From the NCBI RefSeq assembly GCF_037201965.1, contig NZ_CP147518.1, forward strand, positions 3,589,001 through 3,653,000: a DNA stretch of 64,000 nucleotides. Direction: 5' to 3'. The notes below the pieces were generated by a model. The model saw only the letters and a program-made list of their open reading frames with translations, was not told where the DNA came from and ran no database searches. Positions 17,362-26,078 of the stretch are shown piece by piece. The DNA is from Spirosoma sp. SC4-14 (lineage in GTDB: Bacteria; Bacteroidota; Bacteroidia; Cytophagales; Spirosomataceae). The translations under genes were made by a program, and so were the position numbers. Within the stretch, counting starts at the first letter, position 1; each line of letters starts with the position of its first letter.

Positions 17362-17784
17362 TCACGTCAACAAATTCACCATGTAGGTGGTCGAAATCTT
17401 TATCCGTTTAATGAGTGAAGCTCCGGCTAATGAAGTAGAAGCAGCTATCCAAAGGTCATTTTTGCCCATATTTCGGGCCGAAACGCCCAGCGGACGGTCA
17501 GTTAATTTGTTCTGGCTAAATGCATCAATATCGGCGTAACGCTGGATAAGCTCGTCATCATTAATATCAGCTCGCTGGTATTCGGCTAAGAGATTTAGTA
17601 AATTATTCCGCCGGGAAACGCCCCAGTTACTTTGCCGGGCTATAGACCAGATTTCACCTTCTGAGACGACCGAGACATAAATTTCATTATCGTCGGTTAA
17701 TCTAAGAATCTTGGCTACTGCTTGTGCAACAACATTTCGACGAATAAACCCCAGTATGATATTAGTATCCAGGAAGTACCTCAT
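17362..17784 (-). CDS. PIN-domain toxin (VapC-like)
   Basis: 140 residues from the ATG at 17784, which overlaps the stop of the upstream antitoxin gene in the form ATGA. The PIN acidic residues are visible: D5 in FLDTNIILG, E in VSEGEIWSIA, and D in GKNDLWIAAS. Such proteins are Mg-dependent RNases that act on tRNA or rRNA when freed from the antitoxin. The extended frame to 17814 is not needed. Together with the upstream UPF0175 gene it makes a complete module. Confidence 0.9.
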   Translation of the reverse strand: MRYFLDTNIILGFIRRNVVAQAVAKILRLTDDNEIYVSVVSEGEIWSIARQSNWGVSRRNNLLNLLAEYQRADINDDELIQRYADIDAFSQNKLTDRPLGVSARNMGKNDLWIAASTSLAGASLIKRIKISTTYMVNLLT

Positions 17785-18074
17785 TTGCCAATCATAGCAA
17801 CAAGTTCTTCCCACGACTCCTGTATATCCATTTGCTTCGCAATTTCCTCAATACGTTTACTGTCGAATCCCTCACGAATCGGCCCATTCGTTTTGGGAGG
17901 CACTCCCGTCAATATGCCGTTAAGCCGCATTTTAAAATACGTGGGAGCCAACTCGGCTAATGAGGCTGCCTGTTCCAGGGTTAGGGTCCCTTTTTCATAG
18001 AGTGCCTGTGCAATCTCCCAGCGAGCCTGCGCAGGATCGAGCGAATCTGGTATGTCTATCGTCAGCGTTTTCAA
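17781..18074 (-). CDS. UPF0175-type antitoxin
   Basis: 97 residues. UPF0175 is suggested by LTIDIPDSL at the N-terminus and ALYEKGTLTLEQAASLAELAPTYFKMRL, a helix-turn-helix-like segment, followed by a short C-terminal acidic/hydrophobic tail that would wrap the toxin. It overlaps the PIN gene by 4 bases, the usual antitoxin-first order. It is expected to neutralise the PIN RNase and repress its own promoter. Confidence 0.82.
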   Translation of the reverse strand: MKTLTIDIPDSLDPAQARWEIAQALYEKGTLTLEQAASLAELAPTYFKMRLNGILTGVPPKTNGPIREGFDSKRIEEIAKQMDIQESWEELVAMIGK

Positions 18075-18143
18075 GGTAAGTGTGAGTTTGTTGTAATAAA
18101 ACTTTTCCTTGTAAATCAGTTCATTGCGCCAACACTAAACCGA

Positions 18144-19334
18144 TTAATTCGTTGCCTGTAATACCTCCGCCGACTTTTCTACAGCCTGGGTAAAATCTTC
18201 GATCAGATCGTCGATGGCTTCCAGACCTACCGAAATCCGAATCAGGCCCGGCGTAATACCCAGAGCTGCTTTCTCTTCTGGCTTAAGCTTGGCATGAGTC
18301 GTTGTATTCGGGTTTGTGACAATCGTTCGCGAGTCGCCCAGGTTTGACGAAAGACTTGGAATCGTCAGCGCATCGAAAAAGGCTTTAACCCGTTCAAAAC
18401 CGCCTTCCAGCTCAATAGTAATAATGGCTCCTCCGGCTTTCATCTGACGCTTTGCCAGATCATATTGCGGATGGGAGGGAAGAAACGGATATAACACGCG
18501 TTCAATGTCGGTGTGCGCGTCCAGAGCTTCGGCCAGTTGCAGGGCATTGCGGCAGTGGCGTTCCATGCGCAGATCCAGCGTTTCCAGACTTTTCGACAGC
18601 ACCCAGGCATTGAAAGGCGACAGCGAGGGCCCAGTATGTCGCGCAAAGAACCGAATTGGCTGAATCAGTTCTTTCGAACCAACCACAATACCGCCTAGTA
18701 CCCGTCCCTGACCATCCATAAACTTCGTAGCCGAGTGAACCGACAGGTCGGCGCCGAAATCGATAGGCGTTTGCAGTATCGGGGTGGCGAAGCAGTTGTC
18801 GACGTTCAGAATGAAACCGTGTTTTTTCTTGAGCCGAACGAGCATCTCCAGATCGACCAGTTCGAGGCCAGGGTTCGACGGGGTTTCCAGATAGACCATT
18901 CGGGTGTTGGGCTGCATAGCGGCTTCCCACTCGGCTTCGGTAGCAGTAGCATCGACATACGTATGCGTAATGCCCCATTTGCTAAGAATCTGGGTGATAA
19001 TCTGGTGAGCAGAACCAAACAGTGCCCGGCTGGCAACCAGATGGTCGCCCGATTTCAGCAGAGCCGCCATACTGGCAAACACCGCTGCCATACCTGTTCC
19101 CGTAGCGATACCATCTTCGGCATTTTCCAGCATACAGACTTTTTCGACAAATTCTGTAACATTGGGATTCGAGAAACGCGAATAGATATTACCTTCTTCG
19201 GTTTCATCGAATAAAGCTTTTCCCTGTTCGGCACTTTCGAAGGTAAAGCTCGATGTCAGATACAAGGGCACAGAATGCTCACGATTCTGCGATTTTTTTG
19301 CCTGCGTACGGATCGCTTTGGTTTGTTTTTTCAT
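18144..19334 (-). CDS. O-succinylhomoserine sulfhydrylase-type PLP enzyme (Cys/Met metabolism)
   Basis: 396 residues of the Cys/Met metabolism PLP family. K204 in SATKFMDGQG is the Schiff-base lysine. SRFSNPNV, LETPSNPGLELVD and GDSRTIVTNPNTTTHAKL match the MetZ/MetB group. It most likely uses sulfide from the sulfite reductase to turn O-succinyl- or O-acetylhomoserine into homocysteine; cystathionine gamma-synthase activity cannot be excluded from sequence alone. Its position in the sulfur cluster supports direct sulfhydrylation. Confidence 0.9.
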   Translation of the reverse strand: MKKQTKAIRTQAKKSQNREHSVPLYLTSSFTFESAEQGKALFDETEEGNIYSRFSNPNVTEFVEKVCMLENAEDGIATGTGMAAVFASMAALLKSGDHLVASRALFGSAHQIITQILSKWGITHTYVDATATEAEWEAAMQPNTRMVYLETPSNPGLELVDLEMLVRLKKKHGFILNVDNCFATPILQTPIDFGADLSVHSATKFMDGQGRVLGGIVVGSKELIQPIRFFARHTGPSLSPFNAWVLSKSLETLDLRMERHCRNALQLAEALDAHTDIERVLYPFLPSHPQYDLAKRQMKAGGAIITIELEGGFERVKAFFDALTIPSLSSNLGDSRTIVTNPNTTTHAKLKPEEKAALGITPGLIRISVGLEAIDDLIEDFTQAVEKSAEVLQATN

Positions 19335-19344
19335 AGACTTATTT

Positions 19345-19414
19345 TGACAGGGTTAACAGGATGTACAGGATTAACGTGCTGGAGGCAGTTCTATAAACCC
19401 GGCTTATCCTGTCA
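19345..19414. repeat. Intergenic repeat with ACAGGATTAAC units
   Basis: Two or three tandem near-copies of ACAGGNTTAAC at 19347-19375 face the inverted CCTGTCA at 19408-19414, which pairs with TGACAGG at 19345-19351. It fills the gap between the permease and the PLP enzyme. Similar units are, from memory, common between Bacteroidota genes. Confidence 0.55.
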
Positions 19415-20491
19415 GAAAAACTTGATAATCTTTCGCAAACTTACGAGTATTACTACAATTCCGACCAGTACCATCATGCTTTTGACGGGAAGCTTTCGCG
19501 ACAGATGGGCTGCAATTGGTGCCGCAATCATGCCGCCCAGAATCAGTCCCAGAATAACCAGGCCATAGTTGTCCAGACCGGCATAAAGCGCGAAAACGAC
19601 GGAAGACGCAAATGAAACGAAGAACTCGGCCAGATTGACCGAACCGATTGTGTAACGAGGATGCCGACCAGCGGCAATGAGCGTTGAGTTGACAATGGGG
19701 CCCCAGCCGCCACCGCCAATGGCATCGACAAAACCACCGAACCAGGCCAGGAGGCCAATTCGTTTTACGGGCTTTTTCTTAGCCCGTTTCACCAGCGCTT
19801 TTTTGATGATTAAAATGCCCAGAATGGCCGTATAAACGGAAATGGCAGGCGTTAAATAGTTGTTGACAGCTTCCAGATCAGAAAGGGAGGTGATTAGAAA
19901 AGCGCCCAATGCCGCACCAATGACGCCCGGAATCAGAACGGCTTTGAACAGACGACTGTTTACATTGCCAAATTTGAGGTGCATATAGCCCGACACACCC
20001 GAGGTGAAAATCTCGGAGCTGTGGACACTAGCTGTGGCAAAAACCGGACTGATGCCTACACTGGTCAAAAACGTAGTGGCCGTAACACCATAGGCCATAC
20101 CCAGTGCCCCGTCGATCATCTGGGCCACAAAACCAGCCATAATGAAATAAAAAACGTCGGGAGTAATTTTAATGGTTTGGGTCAGCTCGGTCAGTCGATC
20201 CAGGGTTAAATAACTGAACAGCAGATGCCCAACAATCATCAGGGCCAGTGCGGCAAAGACATAAATCGCAATTTCGGTACGGTTTCGACGCCTTAACAGG
20301 GGGTTAGAAACCATTTCGGACGTTACAATCTGCGCATCAGGAAACAGTTCCCGTAGCATACTGGCCTGTTCGGTTGTTCGGTTTGTATCACCTTGTAGGC
20401 TTATTTTCAGACCATTAAGATCAAAAGGTAGTGCCGATACCGTTGCCCTTTCTCCTGTTGATGCCAGTTCTGACTCGCCATGAATACTCAT
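19412..20491 (-). CDS. TauE/SafE (sulfite exporter/sulfate permease-like) membrane protein
   Basis: 359 residues. The first ~75 are soluble and contain FDLNGLKISLQGDTNRTTEQASMLRELFPDAQI, an extension not usual in the family. From ~76 there are about eight transmembrane helices with the TauE/SafE repeats (FVAQMIDGALGMAYGVTATTFL, GFVDAIGGGGWGPIVNSTLI). Members move sulfite, sulfoacetate or other sulfur anions. In this cluster it could bring in sulfate or export excess sulfite. The leader carries a promoter, a hairpin and a start-codon motif shared with the sulfite reductase gene. Confidence 0.88.
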   Translation of the reverse strand: MSIHGESELASTGERATVSALPFDLNGLKISLQGDTNRTTEQASMLRELFPDAQIVTSEMVSNPLLRRRNRTEIAIYVFAALALMIVGHLLFSYLTLDRLTELTQTIKITPDVFYFIMAGFVAQMIDGALGMAYGVTATTFLTSVGISPVFATASVHSSEIFTSGVSGYMHLKFGNVNSRLFKAVLIPGVIGAALGAFLITSLSDLEAVNNYLTPAISVYTAILGILIIKKALVKRAKKKPVKRIGLLAWFGGFVDAIGGGGWGPIVNSTLIAAGRHPRYTIGSVNLAEFFVSFASSVVFALYAGLDNYGLVILGLILGGMIAAPIAAHLSRKLPVKSMMVLVGIVVILVSLRKIIKFF

Positions 20492-20613
20492 AGTGACTAT
20501 ATTCTATCGAATAAATAGATTTATGTTCTTGCGAAAAGCGGCACAATGAAGTGCCGCTTTGTCTGATGACGTTTGAACGTACAAATGTACAGAAAATAGT
20601 TTTAGAGTTGCAA
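20489..20613 (-). promoter_or_regulatory. Promoter, leader hairpin and start-codon motif of the TauE/SafE gene
   Basis: On the minus strand, TTG at 20613-20611, a 21-base spacer and TACATTTG at 20589-20582 fit the Bacteroidota promoter. The predicted transcript then passes through a 10-bp G/C-rich stem (arms 20535-20544 and 20551-20560, followed by TTTT) before a 43-base linker and a motif ending in the ATG (20509-20489) that matches the sulfite reductase leader at 17 of 21 bases. The stem is either the terminator of the upstream gene or an attenuator. Confidence 0.55.
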
Positions 20614-20652
20614 GCGAAGCGGTAATAGATTAATCCGGAAGTAGTTGGGCGC

Positions 20653-21531
20653 TTATTGACGAACCACCTGCCATACCTCCAGCGGCCGGTCGGTCGACAT
20701 AATATCGGCCCCGTTTTCGGCAAACTTTCTATAAACCTGATCGCCTTTGGCAGCGGCTTGTTTATCGAGGTTGCCGAGCGTTCCCAGAATGCAGGCAATG
20801 CCTTTCTGGTGCAGAAACTGGTATAACTCCGTATCGGGTTCTTTAACACCCACAAAGGCAACCATTCGGTTGTCGGGGATGCCCAGTTCGTGCAAACGGT
20901 CATATTCGGCCCGGTTGCGAATCGTCACCGAAATCATAAGCTTCGGATCGAGTTTATTGAGTTTTGCGGCATCCTGTGCATTGTAGGTGATAATGGCGGC
21001 ATAATCTTCCATACCCGTTTTGCGCACCATATCGACCACCTTCCCGAACGAAACGTTCCGTTTTACGTCGAGCGTAAAGGTTACTTTTCCTTTTCCCCAG
21101 GTTAGCACCTGCTCCAGTGTCGGAATTTTATAGGGAGTCACATTCCCCATATTATCTTCCAGACGATACTGTGCAAGCTCGTTGTAGGTTTTGTCGATCA
21201 GTTTGCCAGTACCGGTCGTTGTCCGGTCGAGCGTGGCATCGTGCATCATCACCATCACGCTGTCTTTGGTAAGGTCGATGTCGCATTCGATAATAACAGG
21301 CATTGTCTTAGCCAGATAGGCGAAAGATTCGATGCAGTTTTCGGGATAGCCTTTCAGGTCGCCACCACCGCGGTGAGCCGATATTTTGGCCATCGGTTGC
21401 CCAGTGGTTTTGCTGGCTTTGTAACGAAAAAAGTCAGGCCCATGGCCAGCCGGAATTTTTGTGTATGTTTTTGGAGAACAGGTTGCCAGACTAACGCCTA
21501 GTCCAATGAGTAAAACATATCGTTTGATCAT
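20653..21531 (-). CDS. Glycerophosphodiester phosphodiesterase, lipoprotein
   Basis: 292 residues from the ATG at 21531. A lipobox (LATCS) ends the signal peptide, so the protein is probably membrane-anchored and periplasmic. The GDPD active site is present: HRGG with ENCIESF, then ECDIDLTKDSVMVMMHDATLDRTT, giving the two catalytic His and the metal-binding Glu/Asp residues. It hydrolyses deacylated phospholipids to glycerol 3-phosphate and an alcohol. Same strand as the sulfur genes but 160 bases apart. Confidence 0.92.
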   Translation of the reverse strand: MIKRYVLLIGLGVSLATCSPKTYTKIPAGHGPDFFRYKASKTTGQPMAKISAHRGGGDLKGYPENCIESFAYLAKTMPVIIECDIDLTKDSVMVMMHDATLDRTTTGTGKLIDKTYNELAQYRLEDNMGNVTPYKIPTLEQVLTWGKGKVTFTLDVKRNVSFGKVVDMVRKTGMEDYAAIITYNAQDAAKLNKLDPKLMISVTIRNRAEYDRLHELGIPDNRMVAFVGVKEPDTELYQFLHQKGIACILGTLGNLDKQAAAKGDQVYRKFAENGADIMSTDRPLEVWQVVRQ

Positions 21532-21804
21532 AACTGATGGAAAAATTGCCGAAACCAAGCCAGTATGCCAGCTTTTCGGATGAGTTCGTATGGCGTTATT
21601 TTTGTTTGTTCGATGATCATTGAACTTTCATTGGGAACCGTTCGGTTATTTAAACGAAGCCCGGAACAGGTCAATGAGTCTTTTCCTGACGCTGTGAAAT
21701 TAGAAGGTCAGCCTCAGAATTCATAACCAGAAAAAGGAACGCTGGCCGTTGCCTGAAGTAAGCTGTTGATAGTCTGGGCATGTGTTAAAAAATACCAACG
21801 TACA

Positions 21805-22824
21805 ATGATTCCCTTTTCCGTTTTAGATCTTTCGCCGATTGTCGACGGCAATACCGCATCGCAGGCTTTGCATAATACGCTCGATCTGGCACAACACGCC
21901 GAACAGCTAGGGTTCAACCGCTATTGGCTGGCCGAACACCACAACATGCCGGGGATTGCCAGTGCGGCTACGTCGGTTGTGATCGGGTATGTGGCCGGTG
22001 GTACGAAAACGATTCGGGTAGGAGCAGGCGGTATTATGTTGCCTAATCATTCGCCACTGGTCATTGCCGAGCAGTTTGGTACGCTGGAATCGCTCTATCC
22101 AGGGCGTATCGATCTGGGACTTGGTCGCGCTCCGGGGTCCGATCAGGTTACCGCTCGTGCCCTGCGCCGGGATGCTACCGATGCCGATACGTTTCCGCAG
22201 GATGTGGTTGAATTGCTGAATTATTTTCAGCCCGCCGACGATACCAATCAATTTGTACAGGCGGTGCCGGGCACTGGCCTGAACATTCCGGTCTGGATTC
22301 TGGGATCAAGTCTGTTTGGAGCCCAATTGGCGGCAGTATTAGGTTTGCCCTATGCTTTTGCGTCGCATTTTGCCCCAGCCCAACTAATGCGGGCTCTCGA
22401 CATCTATCGAAGCCGATTTAAGCCATCTCCTTATCTTGAAGAGCCGTATGCAATGGTTGCCGTAAATGTAGTAGCGGCCGATACCGATCGGGAAGCTGAA
22501 CGATTGTTTACATCCGTGCAACAGCAGTTTCTGCACATCCGGCGCGGAAAGGCCCGGCAAATGCAGCCCCCTGTCGATGACCTTACGGCTCATTGGCCCG
22601 ACTATGAACTAGTTGGAATTGAGCCGGTACTGAGTTGTTCGGCGGTTGGATCGCCCGATACTGTACGGCGTAATCTGGCAAAGCTAATCGACCAGACGAA
22701 AGCTGATGAACTGATTATGACGGTTCCCATTTATGACCACAAAGCCCGAAAACATTCGCTGTCGATAGCGGCTCAAGTCCGTGAAACGATGGCTGCGCAG
22801 AAGCCATTGGTTAATTGGTCATAG
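21805..22824 (+). CDS. LLM-class flavin-dependent oxidoreductase
   Basis: 339 residues from the ATG at 21805 ([12 protein letters not shown]); a TTG-start extension to 21766 is rejected. The bacterial-luciferase TIM barrel is recognisable from [39 protein letters not shown] and [17 protein letters not shown]. Such enzymes use FMNH2 or F420; in this phylum FMN is the likely cofactor. The substrate cannot be predicted. Its last codons form the left arm of a convergent hairpin shared with leuS. Confidence 0.92.
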   Translation: MIPFSVLDLSPIVDGNTASQALHNTLDLAQHAEQLGFNRYWLAEHHNMPGIASAATSVVIGYVAGGTKTIRVGAGGIMLPNHSPLVIAEQFGTLESLYPGRIDLGLGRAPGSDQVTARALRRDATDADTFPQDVVELLNYFQPADDTNQFVQAVPGTGLNIPVWILGSSLFGAQLAAVLGLPYAFASHFAPAQLMRALDIYRSRFKPSPYLEEPYAMVAVNVVAADTDREAERLFTSVQQQFLHIRRGKARQMQPPVDDLTAHWPDYELVGIEPVLSCSAVGSPDTVRRNLAKLIDQTKADELIMTVPIYDHKARKHSLSIAAQVRETMAAQKPLVNWS

Positions 22825-22852
22825 TTGAGTTCCCAATGACCAATTAACCAAT
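22806..22852. terminator. Convergent bidirectional hairpin between the LLM gene and leuS
   Basis: Arms 22806-22822 and 22836-22852 (ATTGGTTAATTGGTCAT and complement) are perfect over 17 bp with a 13-base loop. The left arm is inside the end of the LLM coding region, so the last residues are encoded by the repeat. Confidence 0.7.
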
Positions 22853-22861
22853 GACCAATCA

Positions 22862-25834
22862 CTAAATAACCACGTTTACGATCCGTTTCGGAACAACAAC
22901 TACTTTCTTGGGCGATTTGCCATCCAGCCATTTCTGGACAATCTCATCGGCCAGCACTTCCTTTTCAATTTCGGAAGGAGCTCGGTCAATGGCAAAGCTG
23001 ATCGTTGTGCGGACTTTACCGTTGATCTGAATCGGGTACTCGAATGCATCTTCTACCAGATAATTTGGATTGAAAACCGGAAACGATGCTTTCGAGATCG
23101 TGCCGGGTTCGTTGCCCAGTGCGGCCCAGAGTTCCTCGGTGATATGCGGAGCATAAGGCGACAGAATCAGCACCAGATCCTGCAAAATGGCGCGTTTATG
23201 ACAATTTAACGCTGTTAACTCGTTCACGCAGACCATAAACGCGCTAACCGATGTATTGAACGAATAGGCCTCAATATCGCTCTCGGCTTTCTGGATAGTT
23301 CGGTGCAGAACCTTCAGTTCGGCCGGGGTTGGCTGTTCGTTGGTTACGATCCACTCGCTTTCGCCAGCCGCATTGTCTTTGTAGAACAACCGCCAGAACT
23401 TACGGATAAACCGATGCACACCGTCGATACCGTTGGTGTTCCAGGGTTTTGCCTGTTCGAGCGGCCCCAGAAACATTTCGTACAGCCGCAATACGTCGGC
23501 CCCGTATTTATCGACAATGTCGTCGGGATTAACGACGTTGAATTTCGACTTCGACATCTTTTCGACCTCCGCTCCAACGACATACCGACCGTCTGGCTCC
23601 AGGATAAACTCAGCGTTTTCTGCCAGATCAGGACGTTGCTTTTTGAAGGCTTCGATGTCTAACACGTCATTTTCAACAATGTTGACGTCTACGTGAATTG
23701 GAGTTACTTCCTGATCGCCTACCAGATTGAGAGAGATGAAAACTGGCGCTTTCTCCGCCGTGCCAGTACCTTTCAGCCGATACAGAAAATTCGACCGTCC
23801 CTGAATCATTCCCTGGTTGATCAGTTTTTTGAACGGCTCTTCCTGCGGCACATAGCCCCGGTCTTTCAGGAATTTGTTCCAGAACCGGCTATACAACAGG
23901 TGCCCGGTAGCGTGCTCGGTTCCGCCGATGTACAAATCCACATTCTGCCAGTAGTCGATGGCTTGTTTCGACGCAAACGCCTGGTCGTTGTGTGGGTCCA
24001 TATAGCGGTACCAGTACCACGACGAACCTGCCCAGCCGGGCATGGTACTCAGTTCATACTCGTATGGCCCCTGTAGATCATCTCCCCCTTTGGGGGCAGG
24101 GGGGCTGTATTTCCAGCCTTCGGCGCGGGCCAGTGGAGGCTCACCGGTTTCGGTTGGCAGGTATTTATCGACGGAGGGCAACTCCAGCGGCAAATCGCTT
24201 TCGTCGATCAGATAGGGTAACTGGTTCAAAGAAGGAACGCCAGAAACTCCCCCTTTGGGGGCAGGGGGGCTTGGTTTGAAATAGACCGGTACGGGCTCGC
24301 CCCAGTAACGCTGACGGCTAAACACCGCGTCGCGCATTCGGAAATTGACTTTACCACGTCCAAGACCCCGTTCTTCCAGCCACGCAATCAGCGTTGCGGT
24401 AGCTTCTTTGTAGGTAAGCCCGTTGATAATGCCTGAGTTGATGTAATGGCCTTCTTTGGTATTATCGGCTTGTTTGTCGATGTCTTTTTGCGCATCCAGA
24501 ATCGGAATAATTGGCAGGCCAAAGTGCGTGGCAAAAGTCCAGTCGCGCTGGTCGCCCGATGGAACGGCCATCACCGCGCCAGTACCATAGCCCGCCAGCA
24601 CATAGTCGGCCAGATAAATCGGTACCTCATCGCCACTCACCGGATTGATGCAATAGCTACCCGTAAACACACCCGACACCGTTTTGGTATCGGCCATACG
24701 GTCGCGTTCGGAGCGCATTTTAGCTGCGTTCACATAAGCCTCAACCGCTTCACGTTGTTCAGGCGTGGTCAGCTCGCTTACCAGTTCATGTTCGGGAGCG
24801 AGCACCATGAACGTAACACCATAGATGGTGTCGATGCGGGTAGTGAACACTTCGATAGCCCCCCCCGTCCCCAAAGGGGGAGTCATGTTTGCCGCTACAA
24901 CAGCTAATGCGTCAGCAACTTTTGCGCCAGAGGCTCCCCCTTTGGGGGCGGGGGGGGCTAATGGGAACTTCACTGAAGCGCCAACCGATTTTCCGATCCA
25001 GTTGCGTTGTTGCTCTTTCAGCGATTCGGTCCAGTCGATAGTGTCGAGGCCGGTTAGCAAGCGGTCGGCATAGGCAGTGATGCGCATCATCCACTGCCGC
25101 ATCAATTTTTGCTCAACCGGATAGCCCCCGCGTTCCGAAACACCATCTTTTACTTCGTCGTTGGCCAGAACCGTTCCCAGAGCGGGGCACCAGTTCACGA
25201 CCGCATCGGCCAGAAACGTCAGCCGGTATTTTAAGGTCATGGCATACTGCTCCTGCTCACTCATGGCGTTCCATTCGTCGGCCGTAAAAGCGGGTGCATC
25301 GTCGTCGCAGGCGGCCAGAACGCCCGTAGTGCCGTTGGCCGCAAACTTAGCCGTCAGCGTTTCGATGGGTTCGGCTCTGTCGGTTTCTTTATTGTACCAA
25401 CTGCGGAATAGCTCCATGAAAATCCACTGCGTCCACTTATAAAATGATGGATCGGAGGTGCGCACTTCACGGGTCCAGTCGTAGCTGAAACCAATGTTTT
25501 TGAGCTGGTGGATATAGCGAACCAGGTTCTGCTCCGTAAAGGCCGCCGGATGCTGACCCGTCTGAATTGCATACTGTTCGGCTGGCAGGCCAAACGAGTC
25601 GAATCCCATTGGGTGCAGCACGTTGTAGCCTTTCAGACGCTTGTAGCGCGATACGATGTCGGAAGCAATATAACCCAGCGGATGCCCCACGTGCAGGCCC
25701 GCACCCGACGGATACGGAAACATGTCGAGCACATAATACTTTGGCTTATTTGTGTGGGTTTCTGGTTGGTAGGTATGGTGATCGTCCCAGAACCGTTGCC
25801 ATTTTTGTTCGGTCTGGCGGTGATTGTACTCCAT
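22862..25834 (-). CDS. leuS: Leucyl-tRNA synthetase with four in-frame mini-repeat insertions
   Basis: 990 residues. The class I signatures are [15 protein letters not shown] (HIGH) near 41-55 and [10 protein letters not shown] (KMSKS) toward the C-terminal third. The CP1 editing domain begins at [11 protein letters not shown] (about 329). It charges tRNA-Leu. Four extra segments read SPPAPKGG (residues about 294-300, 522-529, 577-584) or, in the opposite DNA orientation, TPPLGTGG (about 318-325). Each is encoded by the same ~26-bp repeat. They lie at domain joins and surface loops, where they should be tolerated. The gene is otherwise intact. Confidence 0.97.
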   Translation of the reverse strand: MEYNHRQTEQKWQRFWDDHHTYQPETHTNKPKYYVLDMFPYPSGAGLHVGHPLGYIASDIVSRYKRLKGYNVLHPMGFDSFGLPAEQYAIQTGQHPAAFTEQNLVRYIHQLKNIGFSYDWTREVRTSDPSFYKWTQWIFMELFRSWYNKETDRAEPIETLTAKFAANGTTGVLAACDDDAPAFTADEWNAMSEQEQYAMTLKYRLTFLADAVVNWCPALGTVLANDEVKDGVSERGGYPVEQKLMRQWMMRITAYADRLLTGLDTIDWTESLKEQQRNWIGKSVGASVKFPLAPPAPKGGASGAKVADALAVVAANMTPPLGTGGAIEVFTTRIDTIYGVTFMVLAPEHELVSELTTPEQREAVEAYVNAAKMRSERDRMADTKTVSGVFTGSYCINPVSGDEVPIYLADYVLAGYGTGAVMAVPSGDQRDWTFATHFGLPIIPILDAQKDIDKQADNTKEGHYINSGIINGLTYKEATATLIAWLEERGLGRGKVNFRMRDAVFSRQRYWGEPVPVYFKPSPPAPKGGVSGVPSLNQLPYLIDESDLPLELPSVDKYLPTETGEPPLARAEGWKYSPPAPKGGDDLQGPYEYELSTMPGWAGSSWYWYRYMDPHNDQAFASKQAIDYWQNVDLYIGGTEHATGHLLYSRFWNKFLKDRGYVPQEEPFKKLINQGMIQGRSNFLYRLKGTGTAEKAPVFISLNLVGDQEVTPIHVDVNIVENDVLDIEAFKKQRPDLAENAEFILEPDGRYVVGAEVEKMSKSKFNVVNPDDIVDKYGADVLRLYEMFLGPLEQAKPWNTNGIDGVHRFIRKFWRLFYKDNAAGESEWIVTNEQPTPAELKVLHRTIQKAESDIEAYSFNTSVSAFMVCVNELTALNCHKRAILQDLVLILSPYAPHITEELWAALGNEPGTISKASFPVFNPNYLVEDAFEYPIQINGKVRTTISFAIDRAPSEIEKEVLADEIVQKWLDGKSPKKVVVVPKRIVNVVI
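24081..24106. repeat. G/C-rich mini-repeat inside leuS, copy 4
   Basis: TCTCCCCCTTTGGGGGCAGG and following GGGGCT form an imperfect palindrome of C5-TTT-G5 plus a G6 tail. On the coding strand it encodes SPPAPKGG (residues 577-584). Confidence 0.85.
24246..24272. repeat. G/C-rich mini-repeat inside leuS, copy 3
   Basis: Nearly identical to the copy at 24081, same orientation and same reading frame, encoding SPPAPKGG at residues 522-529. Confidence 0.85.
24857..24883. repeat. G/C-rich mini-repeat inside leuS, copy 2 (inverted)
   Basis: Same repeat in opposite orientation, with one base change (GTCCCC for GCCCCC). It is read in frame as TPPLGTGG, so the element is open on both strands. Confidence 0.85.
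24934..24959. repeat. G/C-rich mini-repeat inside leuS, copy 1
   Basis: Same orientation as the copies at 24081 and 24246, with a longer G run. It encodes PPAPKGG at residues 294-300, 51 bases from the inverted copy. Confidence 0.85.
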
Positions 25835-26078
25835 GTGAACAGATAAAATTGCTGGAAAAGAATGCGCAAAGATACCGCTTTTACCCGTTTTATTCGCTGA
25901 TTAACCGAATGACGCTTTCTGGAATAGACGAAATGATTGTCTATGGATACTCACTTTTTAAAAAGAAGTATGCCTGTAGGTTTTCGCTAGTGCTGCTGAC
26001 CGCTGCTGGTCGCTATTGTACTGACAAAACCTTCCTGTTACTTTGTGCAACATTTAGCTGCAACTGGTTCTGTTTTAG

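Noticed and set aside
16341..17411. 356-codon open frame antisense to the Gfo/Idh gene
   Set aside because: Shadow of an unambiguous oxidoreductase with Rossmann and EKP motifs; low-complexity translation.
21613..21726. 37-codon ORF before the LLM gene
   Set aside because: No ribosome-binding context, no family features and no conservation evidence available.
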